DNA of 64,000 nucleotides. It comes from Allochromatium warmingii (GTDB lineage: Bacteria > Pseudomonadota > Gammaproteobacteria > Chromatiales > Chromatiaceae). The notes below the pieces were generated by a model. That model did not search any database and had not been told where the DNA came from. It saw only the letters and a list, made by a program, of their open reading frames with translations. The stretch is from contig NZ_FNOW01000010.1 of the NCBI RefSeq assembly GCF_900107145.1, positions 1-64,000 on the forward strand, in the 5' to 3' direction. Shown here piece after piece: positions 36,140-44,669 of this stretch. Both the position numbers and the translations under genes were made by a program. Positions within the stretch are counted from its first letter, which is position 1, and each line of letters opens with the position of its first letter.

Positions 36140-36476
36140 TGCGTTCCTCCAAAATACCACGCAAAACGATGATCTGTTCTTTGAAATCAGCGATTTCTTC
36201 CGGCCAGTAACGCTCAATCAAGTCAGCGCGATGGTGATGAGATAAATCCGGTTTAAGATAGCATTGCGGATTGCGAATTTTATCTTCATGCAAACTGATT
36301 CGCTTTTCTAAAGAACGAATTGACTTCTCAATCTCGGCTGTCCGCGCATCTTTAAACCGCCGGTACAGACCGTTATTGCGTCCGCCGGATTGAGCGATGT
36401 CATAAGCCGATGACTTCACGTCCTTCAGTATAGTTTTTTCTGGTGCAGCGATTGGATACGATGCTTTGCCGCTCAT
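36123..36476 (-). CDS. Small coiled-coil protein resembling a polymorphic-toxin C-terminal module
   Basis: A 117-residue protein with a coiled-coil centre (IEKSIRSLEKRISLHEDKIRNP) and a conserved-looking end (HHHRADLIERYWPEEIADFKEQIIVLRGILEE). From memory, this combination resembles the C-terminal part of Rhs/CDI-type polymorphic toxins, where helices of this type follow a GG-containing junction (SGGRNNGLYRRF here). No large carrier gene precedes it; it starts with its own ATG. It is followed by an overlapping small gene. Function is unproven. Confidence 0.5.
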   Translation of the reverse strand: MSGKASYPIAAPEKTILKDVKSSAYDIAQSGGRNNGLYRRFKDARTAEIEKSIRSLEKRISLHEDKIRNPQCYLKPDLSHHHRADLIERYWPEEIADFKEQIIVLRGILEERNGESR

Positions 36477-36480
36477 TTAT

Positions 36481-36504
36481 GTGACGAAGCTAAAGCTTCG
36501 TCAC
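36481..36504. terminator. Perfect hairpin between rho and the small-gene pair
   Basis: GTGACGAAGC and GCTTCGTCAC (10 bp) around a TAAA loop, just 5' of the 117-residue gene on the minus strand and downstream of rho. No T-run follows, so termination is uncertain. Confidence 0.5.
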
Positions 36505-36518
36505 TAGATTGAGATCAG

Positions 36519-36546
36519 ACTTTGCGTTCTTTGCGCCTTAGCGGTT
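36519..36546. repeat. Half copy of the palindromic dispersed repeat
   Basis: Only the right arm is recognisable (TTTGCGTTCTTTGCGCCTTA then GCGGTT), in the gap after rho. The left arm is missing or has been replaced by the hairpin at 36481-36504. Confidence 0.65.
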
Positions 36547-36562
36547 ATGTTTTATCAAACTT

Positions 36563-37819
36563 TCACCCCTTCATCGACGAAAAGAACTCATCATTGGTCT
36601 TCGTCGCCTTGAGTTTATCGTGCAAAAACTCCATTGCTGCTAACTCATCCATCGGATGCAGAATTTTGCGTAGAATCCACATCTTCTGTAATTCCGCCTG
36701 ACCCATCAATAATTCCTCGCGGCGCGTGCCAGAGCGATTGATATTGATTGCTGGAAAAATCCGCTTTTCGGCAATGCGTCGATCCATGTGGATTTCCATA
36801 TTGCCGGTGCCTTTAAACTCTTCGTAAATTACATCATCCATGCGCGAGCCGGTATCCACCAGTGCCGTCGCTAAAATCGTCAGCGATCCGCCTTCCTCGA
36901 CATTTCGCGCCGCCCCGAAAAAGCGTTTAGGCCGCTGCAACGCATTGGCATCTACACCGCCGGTCAATACCTTGCCCGACGAAGGAACAACGGTGTTATA
37001 GGCGCGTGCCAGCCGCGTAATTGAATCAAGCAAAATCACCACATCACGCTTGTGCTCAACTAAGCGTTTTGCTTTTTCGATCACCATTTCGGCAACCTGA
37101 ACATGCCGCGTCGCCGGTTCATCAAAGGTCGAAGAAATCACCTCACCACGCACCGAACGCGCCATTTCGGTGACTTCTTCCGGGCGCTCGTCAATTAACA
37201 GCACAATCAAATAGCAATCAGGGTGATTATGGCCGATTGACTGGGCGATGTTTTGCAGCATCATGGTCTTACCGGCTTTTGGCGGCGACACAATCAAGCC
37301 GCGCTGACCTTTGCCAATCGGGGCAACTAAATCAATGGTGCGTGCGGTAATATCTTCGGTGCTGCCATTGCCAATTTCCAGCGTCAGGCGTTTTTGCGCA
37401 AACAGCGGTGTAAAATTCTCAAACAGAATTTTATTTTTTGCGTTTTCGGGACGGTCATAATTAATATCATTGACCTTCAGTAACGCGAAATAGCGTTCGC
37501 CGTCTTTCGGCGGGCGAATTTTGCCCGAAATCGTATCGCCAGTGCGCAGCGCAAAGCGCCGAATTTGACTCGGCGAAACATAAATATCATCTGGCCCGGC
37601 AAGATAGGACGCATCCGCCGAGCGCAGAAAACCGAACCCATCCGAAAGGATCTCCAGCACCCCGTCGCCATAAATATCTTCGCCTTTTTTGGCCTGCGCC
37701 TTAAGAATAGCGAAGATTAAATCCTGCTTACGCGAACGGCCGACGCCTTCGATATCCATGGATTGCGCCAGCGCCACCAGATTGGGCACTGGCATCTTCT
37801 TGAGTTCAGTTAGATTCAT
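36563..37819 (-). CDS. rho: Transcription termination factor Rho
   Basis: Hexameric RNA-dependent ATPase that ends transcription. Layout: N-terminal helical domain ([21 protein letters not shown]), primary RNA-binding cold-shock-like domain with [29 protein letters not shown], Walker A ([11 protein letters not shown]), Q-loop region ([32 protein letters not shown]), and Walker B ([17 protein letters not shown]). It has 418 residues from the ATG at 37819; the codon before is a GTG and is not needed. trxA lies upstream on the same strand, and rhlB is divergent beyond it, matching the conserved gammaproteobacterial neighbourhood. Confidence 0.97.
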   Translation of the reverse strand: MNLTELKKMPVPNLVALAQSMDIEGVGRSRKQDLIFAILKAQAKKGEDIYGDGVLEILSDGFGFLRSADASYLAGPDDIYVSPSQIRRFALRTGDTISGKIRPPKDGERYFALLKVNDINYDRPENAKNKILFENFTPLFAQKRLTLEIGNGSTEDITARTIDLVAPIGKGQRGLIVSPPKAGKTMMLQNIAQSIGHNHPDCYLIVLLIDERPEEVTEMARSVRGEVISSTFDEPATRHVQVAEMVIEKAKRLVEHKRDVVILLDSITRLARAYNTVVPSSGKVLTGGVDANALQRPKRFFGAARNVEEGGSLTILATALVDTGSRMDDVIYEEFKGTGNMEIHMDRRIAEKRIFPAININRSGTRREELLMGQAELQKMWILRKILHPMDELAAMEFLHDKLKATKTNDEFFSSMKG

Positions 37820-37860
37820 CACGGTTGTTTGTCAGAACAGAGGTCAGGGTTGGCAGGCTA

Positions 37861-37945
37861 CGCCTCTCGCGGGAGGCGCTGTCATCGAGGTGAGCAATGA
37901 GAGAGTGAGCCGACCGGAGAGGAGGGGCATCCGACTGGATGCCCC
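37861..37945 (-). promoter_or_regulatory. Structured leader between trxA and rho
   Basis: Two stems lie in the 196-bp gap: GGGGCATCC/GGATGCCCC (37924-37932 and 37937-37945, GACT loop, perfect 9 bp) and CGCCTC/GAGGCG (37861-37866 and 37873-37878). Neither has a T-run. rho genes are often autoregulated in their leaders, so these may mark the attenuation region or end the trxA message. Confidence 0.45.
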
Positions 37946-38015
37946 GCGTGGATTCGGTTCGTGGTCGAGCGTTCGTGACCGACGCGGGAGTGCGCCGACG
38001 GTTGAGCCGAACGGC

Positions 38016-38342
38016 TCAGAGGTTACTGTCGATAAAGGCCGTCAGTTGTGACTTTGACACAGCACCGACTTTCGTCGCCTCGACTGCGCCGCCGCGAAAC
38101 AGCATCAGCGTTGGGATACCGCGAATGCCGTAGCGCGGCGGGGTGCTCGGATTGTCGTCGATATTGAGCTTGGCGACCTTGACGCGCCCAGCGTACTCAG
38201 CGGCGATTTCATCAAGAATCGGTGCAATCATCTTGCACGGGCCGCACCAATCAGCCCAGTAATCGACAAGCACGGGATCCGCGCATTTCAGAACCTCTTC
38301 CTCGAAGGAATCATCGGTCACTTGGACGATGCGTTCGCTCAC
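38016..38342 (-). CDS. trxA: Thioredoxin 1
   Basis: General disulfide reductase. The active site WCGPC is in [21 protein letters not shown], with the cis-Pro in [11 protein letters not shown]. The product has 108 residues from a GTG at 38342; a GGAG lies 9 bp upstream and the reading frame before it does not match the family. Lies upstream of rho on the same strand. Confidence 0.95.
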   Translation of the reverse strand: MSERIVQVTDDSFEEEVLKCADPVLVDYWADWCGPCKMIAPILDEIAAEYAGRVKVAKLNIDDNPSTPPRYGIRGIPTLMLFRGGAVEATKVGAVSKSQLTAFIDSNL

Positions 38343-38577
38343 TGGAGTCGTCTCCCATTTTCTAGTTATCGTGGTTGGATGGATTGGCGCAGAGCTTGAA
38401 GGCAGGCCGGAACGGCGGCGCGTGTGGCTTGACAGGCGGAGCGGGGCGGACACATTGGCGTTGATCGTCGCCCTTGAGTAAGATGCTATTTGATCCAAAG
38501 CGAAGGTAATTTGCAAGCCTTGCCGTTGGTGAGGCGGCGAAACCGCTCAGCAGACCCACCCGGATGTTCACCGACTG

Positions 38578-40362
38578 ATGACCGACACCCATCTCACTTC
38601 GACCCGCTTCGATAGCCTCGCGCTCGACCCCCGCATTTTGGCCGGTCTGGCTGAGGCGGGCTTTACCCAGTGTACGCCGATTCAGGCGGAAACGCTGCCG
38701 GTGGCGCTCACGGGCCAGGACATCGCCGGCCAAGCGCAAACCGGAACTGGCAAAACGGCAGCGTTTTTGGTTGCGCTGATGCAACATCTGCTCAATCGCA
38801 CCCCAGCGCCGCACCCCGATGGGCGCAGTCGGCCACGGGCGCTGGTGCTGGCTCCGACGCGTGAACTGGCAGTGCAGATTCATCAAGATACGCTGCTGCT
38901 GGCCAAGCATACTGGGTTGCGCTCGACCGTGGTGTTTGGCGGCACCGGCTATCAGGAGCAACGCGAGGCGCTGGCGCAGGGCGTGGAGATTGTCATTGGC
39001 ACGCCCGGACGCTTGATTGATTATTACAAACAGCAAGTCTTTGATTTACAAGGCATTGAAGTCGTCGTGCTCGATGAAGCGGATCGCATGTTCGATCTGG
39101 GCTTTATTAAGGATATTCGCTATCTATTCCGGCAGATGCCGCCGGTTGAGCAGCGATTGGGGATGCTGTTTTCGGCGACGCTCTCCTATCGCGTCACTGA
39201 ATTAGCGTATGAACACATGAATCAGCCGCGTTTGGTCAAAATCGAAACCGAACAGGTAACGGCGGATCGCGTGCGTCAAATCTGCTACATGACCGCAAAT
39301 GAGGAAAAAATACCCCTGCTGCTAGGTCTGATTCGTGGCTGGCCGGAAGGTCGGATTATCGTCTTTGTCAACACCAAGCGCGAAGCGGATCGCGTCTGGG
39401 GCTATCTTCAGGGTAACGGTATTGATACGGCGGTGCTTTCAGGCGATGTGCCGCAACCGAAACGGCTGAAGCTACTGCGCGATTTCACCAACGGTAGCTT
39501 GCCGGTGCTGGTCGGCACTGATGTCGCGGCACGCGGTCTGCATATTCCCGATGTGACCCATGTCGTGAATTACGATCTGCCGGAAGATCCGGAAGATTAT
39601 GTGCATCGCATTGGGCGCACGGCACGGGCGGGCGCGGCTGGGGATGCGGTCAGCTTTGTGTGCGAAACCTATGCGTTTTGTTTACTGGATATTGAGCAAT
39701 ACATTGAGGCTAAAGTGCCGGTTGCGCCGGTCGATCCGGCGTTGCTGGCCGAGGTCGATCCGCGCAGTCGCTTACGTCCAGAACGCGCTGACCGCGAGGA
39801 GCGGCGCGATAGTCGCGGGCGTCTTGGGGAGCGGAGCAGCAGTCGTCGCGTTGGGCGTGAGCCGCGTCCTGAGCGTGAACGTCCAGAACGTCCAGCGCGT
39901 TCGCTGGTGCCTCCGCCGCCCGCTGCACCGGAGCGTCTGGATCCGCCAATCCGCGATCTCAGCGAAGCTGCGCCGAGTGTAGTCAATACGCTACAACTGC
40001 GCTTTAAGCCGCTTGATGAGCGATTTTTTGAACAGCTCGTCGATGAGTGGCCGGTGCGTGTTGGCGCTGAGATTGAGATTCCTGATATGCCGCAAGTGCG
40101 CCGGATTCGACGGATGCGCGGGCAGCTTGAACCAGCGGCGCTGACCAGTCCACCCATCGCGCCGCGTGCCGTGACTGCCGCAAGTGCGCCGACTGAACGG
40201 TCAGCATCGGAGCGTGATAACCGGTCGGCGGTGACTGACACGGCAGTGACTGAAGCGCGTGCGAACAAACGGCGGCGGCGACGCAAGCCGAATCGTGACG
40301 CCCATCCACATTCCGTGAGCGGTGAGCCTGTGGTCGATCAAGCGCCCGAAGCGGTGGATTGA
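38578..40362 (+). CDS. rhlB: DEAD-box RNA helicase, RhlB type, with long basic tail
   Basis: ATP-dependent RNA helicase, in relatives a degradosome subunit. Motifs: FTQCTPIQAETLPV (Q motif), AQTGTGKT, PTRELAVQ, DEADRMFDLGF, FSATLSY, and HRIGRTARAG. The catalytic core ends at about residue 390; a tail of about 200 residues follows, Arg/Pro/Ala-rich (ERADREERRDSRGRLGERSS) and ending in KRRRRRKPNRD. The E. coli protein is about 420 residues, so the tail is a clear extension, perhaps for RNA or RNase E binding. The gene is divergent from trxA and its end overlaps the next gene by 25 bp tail to tail. Confidence 0.92.
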   Translation: MTDTHLTSTRFDSLALDPRILAGLAEAGFTQCTPIQAETLPVALTGQDIAGQAQTGTGKTAAFLVALMQHLLNRTPAPHPDGRSRPRALVLAPTRELAVQIHQDTLLLAKHTGLRSTVVFGGTGYQEQREALAQGVEIVIGTPGRLIDYYKQQVFDLQGIEVVVLDEADRMFDLGFIKDIRYLFRQMPPVEQRLGMLFSATLSYRVTELAYEHMNQPRLVKIETEQVTADRVRQICYMTANEEKIPLLLGLIRGWPEGRIIVFVNTKREADRVWGYLQGNGIDTAVLSGDVPQPKRLKLLRDFTNGSLPVLVGTDVAARGLHIPDVTHVVNYDLPEDPEDYVHRIGRTARAGAAGDAVSFVCETYAFCLLDIEQYIEAKVPVAPVDPALLAEVDPRSRLRPERADREERRDSRGRLGERSSSRRVGREPRPERERPERPARSLVPPPPAAPERLDPPIRDLSEAAPSVVNTLQLRFKPLDERFFEQLVDEWPVRVGAEIEIPDMPQVRRIRRMRGQLEPAALTSPPIAPRAVTAASAPTERSASERDNRSAVTDTAVTEARANKRRRRRKPNRDAHPHSVSGEPVVDQAPEAVD

Positions 40363-41039
40363 GCGGCGCTGCGCAGAGTGGGCAAGAGTGCGGAAAAATC
40401 GTTGATTGCGGCAAAGTCGTCGAGCTGGCGCGGTGGCTGTTTGGAATCCGGAGCCGTCACCGCAAGCAACCAGCGCAGGCCGGCCGCCCGCGCCGCACGG
40501 AGCACGCTGGCATTGTCGTCGATAAACAGCGTGCGCTCTGGATCGAAGGGTTCAAGCTGCTGGAATGCGGGCCAAAATTCCGGCGCTTCTTTAGCGATTC
40601 CGAGATCGTGCGCGGAAATCACACGCTCTAAATGCCCAGCTAATGACGTGCGCTCGAATTTAAGCGCCAGCGTTTTTTGATGGGCATTGGTGACCAGCAC
40701 CCGCCGTTTGCCGAGTGCGGCCAGCGTCTCTAAAAACTCCGTGACGTGCGGATGCACGGCAATCAAGTGCTCAACTTCGCGTTTGAGCAGGACGATATCT
40801 AGGCCGAGTTCGCGGCTCCAATGATCGACGCAATACCAGTTAAGCGTCCCTTCGATATCACGATAACGTGCGAGTAATTCAGCGCGGGCCGTTGCAAATG
40901 GTAGGTTACGGGCTTCAGCGTAACGGCGCGGGACGTGTTCAAGCCAAAAATGATTGTCGAAGTGCAAATCAAGCAGCGTGCCGTCCATGTCAAGTAGCAC
41001 GGTGTTGATTTGGGGCCAGGGGATGGGATAAGCATTCAT
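40338..41039 (-). CDS. HAD-superfamily GMP/IMP nucleotidase (YrfG-like)
   Basis: A 233-residue haloacid dehalogenase. Motif I is VLLDMDGTLLDLHFDNHFWLEHVPRRYA; the FDNHFW and P-R-Y-A pattern is the mark of the YrfG/GMP-IMP nucleotidase group. Motif II VLVTNAHQ, Lys in GIAKEAPEFW and motif III TLFIDDNASVLRAARAAGLRWLLAV complete the site. It converges on the helicase gene with a 25-bp overlap and is followed by the glycosyltransferase gene upstream in the same orientation (7 bp gap at 41040-41046), so it may be translated from the same message. Confidence 0.88.
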   Translation of the reverse strand: MNAYPIPWPQINTVLLDMDGTLLDLHFDNHFWLEHVPRRYAEARNLPFATARAELLARYRDIEGTLNWYCVDHWSRELGLDIVLLKREVEHLIAVHPHVTEFLETLAALGKRRVLVTNAHQKTLALKFERTSLAGHLERVISAHDLGIAKEAPEFWPAFQQLEPFDPERTLFIDDNASVLRAARAAGLRWLLAVTAPDSKQPPRQLDDFAAINDFSALLPTLRSAAQSTASGA

Positions 41040-41046
41040 AATGCTG

Positions 41047-42498
41047 TCATAATGTATTTAACTCAGCACCAATCTCCAGCAAGCGATTATTGATAGCCTC
41101 AGCGTCCAAAACATGAGTCAACACATAACAGCCGGGGAAATTCATCAAACGTTCAGGGATGGCCCAAAGCTGTGGAACAACGATAGGCAAGGCCGCTATA
41201 CGACAGCGATTGAGCGTATGGCTCCAAGTTTCAGGCCCAATTTTTGGGAACCACGCTAAATGCGGTGACAAAAAATGCAACCGTGCGGTGAGTTCTGATT
41301 CGGCATAAGCGCCATGCGCAATCAAGGGTGCTTCAGCTAAACAAGGTAGTGGCCAGGTAAAATCACCCAAATAATGGAATTCTAGCGGCAGCGCCCGTTT
41401 AGCAGCATCATGTGCGCAGGCGGCCAATACATTTAGGCCATTAGCCGGTGATAATGGCCCAACCACAACAATTCGTAACGGTCGATCTGCTTGCCATGAA
41501 CGCGGTTGCACGGGCGGATACTGGTTTTCTGTTGTCTCGCTGACCGTGTGGGTGATAGATAACCAAACGCGACGAAAGAAATGCGGCAACGCACTCACAT
41601 CAATCTTATTTGATGAGCTTTGTTCAAGGTTCAATTGCAACCAAGCATTATAAGTTGCTGTTCCCCGAAACAACGGAGGAGCCATGCGAAATAGCAAACT
41701 TTTAACACGATAGCGCGTTTGGGCTGAGAGCGGCAGACGCCACCAAAGCGGCTTCAGTCGCGCCAAAATCAAAGATCGCATCGCCCGCCAAGATCGCAAA
41801 TGAACGATTGCCTGCGATGTTTGTGTCAACACGGGAATATGTTGGGCACTTTGCTTTGTTCCAATTGCAAGTGGGATCACTAAGGTTTTAACTAAAGCAG
41901 AATTGTGTATCAATGGTTGTGCAGCTTGCGGTGCTGCAATATTTAGATACTCGGCGCTATAGATGAAATCGGTATCGATCTGCACTGATGTGTCTGTTAG
42001 TTCGGTTTTGCTATCTAGCATTGCTAGCGTATTCAGCTCTGCGCCAAACGCTAACAAGCGATCATTGATCGCTTCAGCATCTAAATCATTAGGCAATAAA
42101 TAAGAGCCAGGGCGATTTGCTAGGCGCTCGGGGAAAGCGCCAAGTTGCGGAGCTACGACAGGCAAAGCAGCCATAAGGCAGCCACTGAGTGTATAGCACC
42201 AAGTTTCAGGGCAGATGGCCGGAAACCACGCCAAATGCGGTGATAGAAAATGCAATCGTGCAGCAAGTTCTGATTCAATATAAGGGCCATGCGCAATCAC
42301 AGGGGCTTCTGCTAAGGAAGGCAACGGCCAGGTTGAATCACCCAAGTGATGAAATTCTAATGGCAGCCCACGTTTAGCCGCATCGCGTGCGCACGCTGTG
42401 AGAACCATAAGACCCTTAGCGGGCGGCAAGTGCCCCACTACCACTACGCGCAGTGGGCGATCTGCTTGCCAGGTTCGTGCTCGCACCGGGGGATAGTA
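41047..42498 (-). repeat. Internal duplication in the glycosyltransferase gene
   Basis: Two copies of a segment of about 475 bp (copy 1 about 42498-42020, copy 2 about 41520-41047) separated by about 500 bp of unrelated sequence. Both start at YPPV and end at GAELNTL, where copy 2 meets the stop codon. Boundaries are exact to a few bases only. Confidence 0.85.
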
Positions 42499-44649
42499 TG
42501 TTAGAGCTGGCAATTGATCGTGTGCGGCTACCCGCACATGCAGTTCAGGCCAAATTCGCCGTATACGCGCAGCCGTGTCATGGCTTGGAACCAAAATGCG
42601 ATCTGCACCAGCCAGCCAGTGCCCCCATGCCTGACGCCATGTGCGAATATCATGCGTTGGAAGCTGCGGATCAGCGGCTAAACACCGTTCGCACTCATGC
42701 TCAGCCGGTTGATCGCAAAACTGGCTCCTGTCGTCGAAGAGCGTGATGCGCGGACAGAGCATAAAGAAATCGTGCAGTGTCAAATCATACGGAATCGACA
42801 GGGCTTGCAAAATCTGTTGCGCTTCGGCTTCCAGACCAATTAAATGATGGACATGCGCACGTTCAATATAAAGTGTACGCAACAGCGCAATCAGCCGCTC
42901 AAAATCGAGCGTGCGTTGAAAAGTGATGGCGGCTACTTCTCCGCAACGTTGCCAAGACAACGTTAACCCGTCTTCGCCCGCTGGACGCAAAACTAATACC
43001 TCTGCTGCGTCTTCCAGCCAACGCGCTAGATCTTGAACATGACGTTCCGTACCACCGCCAAGCGCATGGGTTATGAACAGTAGACGCCGTCGTGACGAAC
43101 GCGCTAGACGGCACCAATCGACGCGCTCACGCCAGCTACGCGCTGGATCACGGCGAATGTGATCACCCACTAGCAAGTCATAGGTAGGATGATGTGCTCG
43201 CATCACCTGCCCTGCTTTCTCAACTAAAGCAGCCTTATCTGCACCAAAGCTAACGCCACCACGATGGATAACGAAAACATCGGCGGCTAGACGATGACGC
43301 CAGCCGCGATAGTGAGCACGCATACTAAAATCGTTTTCTTCACCGTAACCGCGTCCGAAGGTGGCGACATCGAACAAGCCAACCGTGTCTATGCAAGCGC
43401 GGCGGATATAGGTGCAAAAACCGACCGACGTGGGGATATCAACTCCAGCACCCGGGTTGATATCACGAATCAGCGCATCCAGCGTGGCCAGATCCCAGCC
43501 ATCAGGGAGCGGGTTGTCAACGCAAAACTGTGGGTAAGCGCAGATAGTCGCGCCGCTGTTAGCAAAGGGCGTAACTGTACCAATGTCCGTGCTGGCATAG
43601 GCGGCGACTCTTAGCCGGTCGAGCCAATCGTTGGCGACTTCAGCATCGCTGTTGAGCAGCACAACATCGCGCTCTGGATGTAGCTCAATACCGCGATTGA
43701 CTGAAGCCACGTAGCCGAGATTCTGCGTATTCTCTAGCAGCGTGATCCGTCCCTGCGTTGCAAGCGAGCGCAGCCAAGCCCGTAGCTCTGGCTCTGGGCC
43801 AACGTCATCAATTACAACGATTTCATAGGGCGTTGTGACCGACGCATTGAATAAACTGTCGAGACAGGCTTGCGTTTCGGCGAATCCGGCATAAACCGGA
43901 ACAATCACATCGACGCGTGCGACTGAGGCAACCGAAGCGGTTAACACTGGCGCAGTCTTTGAAATAGCCGCATGGCTCGGAACGCAATCGACGATAAATT
44001 GATAGGTTTCCGCATCGTCACTGGTGCGCAGAAACTCAACAACCTCACTCGGTAACGCATCTAAAACAGCCGGTGCAAATTCACTCTGTTCAATCGGCAG
44101 ATGCACGCAATCAAATGTGAGTGATTGCCAGCCGCTCGTTTCTAGCAGGCGCTGGAGTGATGTACGGGTGAAAAATCGCAGATGGGTGTGATCGAGTAAT
44201 CCTTCTGGCCGATAGCGCAGTTCGCCGCCGAGCAATTCAGCTAATAAGCCAATATGTGCCACGTTTGGAATAGAGAGCAGCAAATGACCGCCGTCTTTCA
44301 GCAATCCACTGAGCTGGCACAGAAGCTGTTCCGGTGCGACCAGATGTTCGAGAACATCAGCACAGAGAATGCGGTCATAGCGCGTTGCACCGACGAGCGT
44401 TGTGACATCAGTCACATTCAAATCCGCGACCCACAGCGAACGAAAGGCACGGCGTCCTAGACTAGCGGATTGGCGGTCGTACTCGATACCATCGACATAA
44501 CAGGCGCACTGTTCGCTCAAATAAGTGGCCAGAACCCCTGGGCCAGTGCCGATATCCAGTACCACAGCGCCAGCAGGCACGAGACGCGCAAGCTTGGCGA
44601 GTGAATCCTGCGCGTTGGGGTCAAATGTGCGGTGATATTGATGAGACAT
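41047..44649 (-). CDS. Methyltransferase-GT2-GT4 fusion with internal C-terminal duplication
   Basis: A 1200-residue cytoplasmic enzyme for polysaccharide assembly. Domains: SAM-dependent methyltransferase (VLDIGTGPGVLATYL, about 1-200); GT2 glycosyltransferase (VDVIVPVYAGFAETQACLDSLF, ILLNSDAEVANDWL-type DxD-like region, about 245-500); GT4-like domain (LLFITHALGGGTERHVQDLARWL, about 515-890). The C-terminal nucleotide-binding half of the GT4 domain (YPPVRARTWQADRPLR...ELNTL, about 156 residues) is repeated at the very end (YPPVQPRSWQADRPLR...ELNTL), about three-quarters identical by eye. The repeat is at 42020-42498 and 41047-41520. The neighbouring Wzt/Wzm exporter supports an O-antigen or surface-glycan role. 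Confidence 0.85.
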   Translation of the reverse strand: MSHQYHRTFDPNAQDSLAKLARLVPAGAVVLDIGTGPGVLATYLSEQCACYVDGIEYDRQSASLGRRAFRSLWVADLNVTDVTTLVGATRYDRILCADVLEHLVAPEQLLCQLSGLLKDGGHLLLSIPNVAHIGLLAELLGGELRYRPEGLLDHTHLRFFTRTSLQRLLETSGWQSLTFDCVHLPIEQSEFAPAVLDALPSEVVEFLRTSDDAETYQFIVDCVPSHAAISKTAPVLTASVASVARVDVIVPVYAGFAETQACLDSLFNASVTTPYEIVVIDDVGPEPELRAWLRSLATQGRITLLENTQNLGYVASVNRGIELHPERDVVLLNSDAEVANDWLDRLRVAAYASTDIGTVTPFANSGATICAYPQFCVDNPLPDGWDLATLDALIRDINPGAGVDIPTSVGFCTYIRRACIDTVGLFDVATFGRGYGEENDFSMRAHYRGWRHRLAADVFVIHRGGVSFGADKAALVEKAGQVMRAHHPTYDLLVGDHIRRDPARSWRERVDWCRLARSSRRRLLFITHALGGGTERHVQDLARWLEDAAEVLVLRPAGEDGLTLSWQRCGEVAAITFQRTLDFERLIALLRTLYIERAHVHHLIGLEAEAQQILQALSIPYDLTLHDFFMLCPRITLFDDRSQFCDQPAEHECERCLAADPQLPTHDIRTWRQAWGHWLAGADRILVPSHDTAARIRRIWPELHVRVAAHDQLPALTYYPPVRARTWQADRPLRVVVVGHLPPAKGLMVLTACARDAAKRGLPLEFHHLGDSTWPLPSLAEAPVIAHGPYIESELAARLHFLSPHLAWFPAICPETWCYTLSGCLMAALPVVAPQLGAFPERLANRPGSYLLPNDLDAEAINDRLLAFGAELNTLAMLDSKTELTDTSVQIDTDFIYSAEYLNIAAPQAAQPLIHNSALVKTLVIPLAIGTKQSAQHIPVLTQTSQAIVHLRSWRAMRSLILARLKPLWWRLPLSAQTRYRVKSLLFRMAPPLFRGTATYNAWLQLNLEQSSSNKIDVSALPHFFRRVWLSITHTVSETTENQYPPVQPRSWQADRPLRIVVVGPLSPANGLNVLAACAHDAAKRALPLEFHYLGDFTWPLPCLAEAPLIAHGAYAESELTARLHFLSPHLAWFPKIGPETWSHTLNRCRIAALPIVVPQLWAIPERLMNFPGCYVLTHVLDAEAINNRLLEIGAELNTL

Positions 44650-44669
44650 GAAGCCTTCTCGTGACTAAA

